Source of the DNA: Actinomycetota bacterium
Lineage (GTDB): Bacteria > Actinomycetota > Thermoleophilia > UBA2241
NCBI GenBank assembly: GCA_003132645.1
Contig: PKYM01000341.1
Coordinates: forward strand, 1,296-14,508
Length of the DNA: 13,213 nt
Reading direction: 5' to 3'
In this document: positions 12,555 through 13,213 of the stretch, piece after piece
How positions within the stretch are numbered: the first letter of the stretch is position 1
How the letters are laid out: each line of letters starts with the position of its first letter
Made by a program: the position numbers and the translations under genes
The notes under the pieces: model-generated
What the model was told of the DNA's origin: nothing
What the model saw: only the letters and a program-made list of their open reading frames with translations
Database searches by the model: none

Positions 12555-13213
12555 ATGAGCGCGGTCGGACAAGGGCGGGTGGTGCGCGCCCCGCGGGGCA
12601 CGCAGTTGAGCTGCAAGAGCTGGCAGCAAGAAGCCGCCATGCGAATGCTGATGAACAACCTGGACCCTGAGGTCGCCGAGCGTCCCCAGGACCTGGTCGT
12701 CTACGGTGGCGCCGGCAAGGCGGCCCGCAACTGGCAGTGCTTCGACGCCATCGTGGCCACCCTCAAGCGGCTGGGCAACGACGAGACCCTGCTCGTGCAG
12801 TCGGGCAAGCCGGTGGGCGTCTTTCAGACGCACGAGTGGGCGCCGCGCGTGCTCATCGCCAACGCCAACCTGGTCGGCGACTGGGCCAACTGGGACGAGT
12901 TTCGCCGCCTCGACGCGCTCGGCCTGACCATGTACGGCCAGATGACGGCCGGATCGTGGATCTACATCGGCACCCAGGGCATCCTGCAGGGCACCTATCA
13001 GACCTTCGCCTCAGCCGCTCAGATCCACTACGGCGCCGTCGACCTGGCCGGCCGCCTCGTGCTGACCGCCGGACTGGGCGGCATGGGCGGCGCCCAGCCG
13101 CTCGCGGTGACCATGGCCGGCGGCGTCGCGCTGTGCGTCGAAGTCGACCCGGTGCGCATCAAGCGCCGCCTCGAGACCGGCTATCTGGACCAGTCGACCG
13201 AGTCGCTCGACGA
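12555..13213 (+). CDS. hutU: Urocanate hydratase, N-terminal part
   Basis: The first 219 residues of urocanase, which adds water to urocanate to form imidazolone propionate in histidine breakdown; the rest (of about 550) runs off the window. ATG at 12555 has GGAGG (12544-12548) six bases upstream. Family segments appear in order: [13 protein letters not shown] (about 49-61), [21 protein letters not shown] (about 77-97), [17 protein letters not shown] and LQGTYQTFA, then the NAD-binding [13 protein letters not shown] near 170-182 and [10 protein letters not shown]. The enzyme is a cytoplasmic homodimer with tightly bound NAD. Preceded by a 337-nt gap with a terminator and repeat, it is likely the first gene of a hut operon. 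Confidence 0.97.
   Translation, partial: MSAVGQGRVVRAPRGTQLSCKSWQQEAAMRMLMNNLDPEVAERPQDLVVYGGAGKAARNWQCFDAIVATLKRLGNDETLLVQSGKPVGVFQTHEWAPRVLIANANLVGDWANWDEFRRLDALGLTMYGQMTAGSWIYIGTQGILQGTYQTFASAAQIHYGAVDLAGRLVLTAGLGGMGGAQPLAVTMAGGVALCVEVDPVRIKRRLETGYLDQSTESLD

Noticed and set aside
11521..12558. Long frame overlapping satP
   Set aside because: Arg/Pro-rich shadow of satP and of the 12-nt repeat in another frame; satP has clear family motifs.

Overview
The window is high-GC DNA with dense, short-gapped operons, frequent GTG/TTG starts and at least one gene that looks leaderless. It carries a pair of PMT-type mannosyltransferase homologues and a DUF5317 membrane protein. Together these suggest a member of the Actinomycetota, perhaps a deep class such as Coriobacteriia or Thermoleophilia. 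That placement is inference; there is no rRNA or marker gene to settle it.

Layout: (1) 1-195, the 3' end of ornithine carbamoyltransferase (argF). (2) 265-3578, minus strand, two paralogous, overlapping GT39/PMT-like membrane glycosyltransferases, read from a TATAAT promoter at 3586-3591 that seems to give a leaderless mRNA. (3) 3720-8814, plus strand, a compact set of six genes. It starts with a secreted protein carrying two tandem carbohydrate-binding-like repeats. Then come a radical SAM/SPASM enzyme, a 42-residue peptide with a strong Shine-Dalgarno, an HprK-like kinase, a PqqD-type RiPP recognition protein and an S26-family (Ser-His) peptidase with a long C-terminal extension. (4) 8817-11007, minus strand, a probable operon of two tiny paralogous membrane peptides (31 and 32 aa), a membrane HD-GYP protein and a DUF5317 protein. 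(5) 11579-12217, an acetate uptake transporter (SatP/YaaH), followed by a strong hairpin and a 12-nt tandem repeat. (6) 12555 to the end, the N-terminal part of urocanate hydratase (hutU).

The most interesting part is 5410-8814, which reads as a peptide natural product (RiPP) locus. The precursor gene lies across the 3' end of the radical SAM gene and the 5' end of the kinase frame. The peptide has a W-x-x-P-x-I leader motif like the Y-x-x-P-x-L motif of lasso leaders, two cysteines (C23, C35) and a C-terminal serine. A stand-alone PqqD protein would bind the leader, the SPASM enzyme would modify the peptide (a thioether is one option), the HprK-like kinase could phosphorylate the terminal serine as the paeninodin kinase does, and the S26 peptidase could cut the leader. 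No lasso cyclase or transglutaminase-type leader protease is present in the window, so this would be a radical SAM peptide with a lasso-type tailoring kinase. The upstream secreted protein may belong to the same transcript; whether it is a partner is unknown.

The flanking genes (argF, satP, hutU) are ordinary metabolism. The 3720-7800 stretch looks less GC-extreme than its neighbours by eye, consistent with an acquired segment, but this was not measured.
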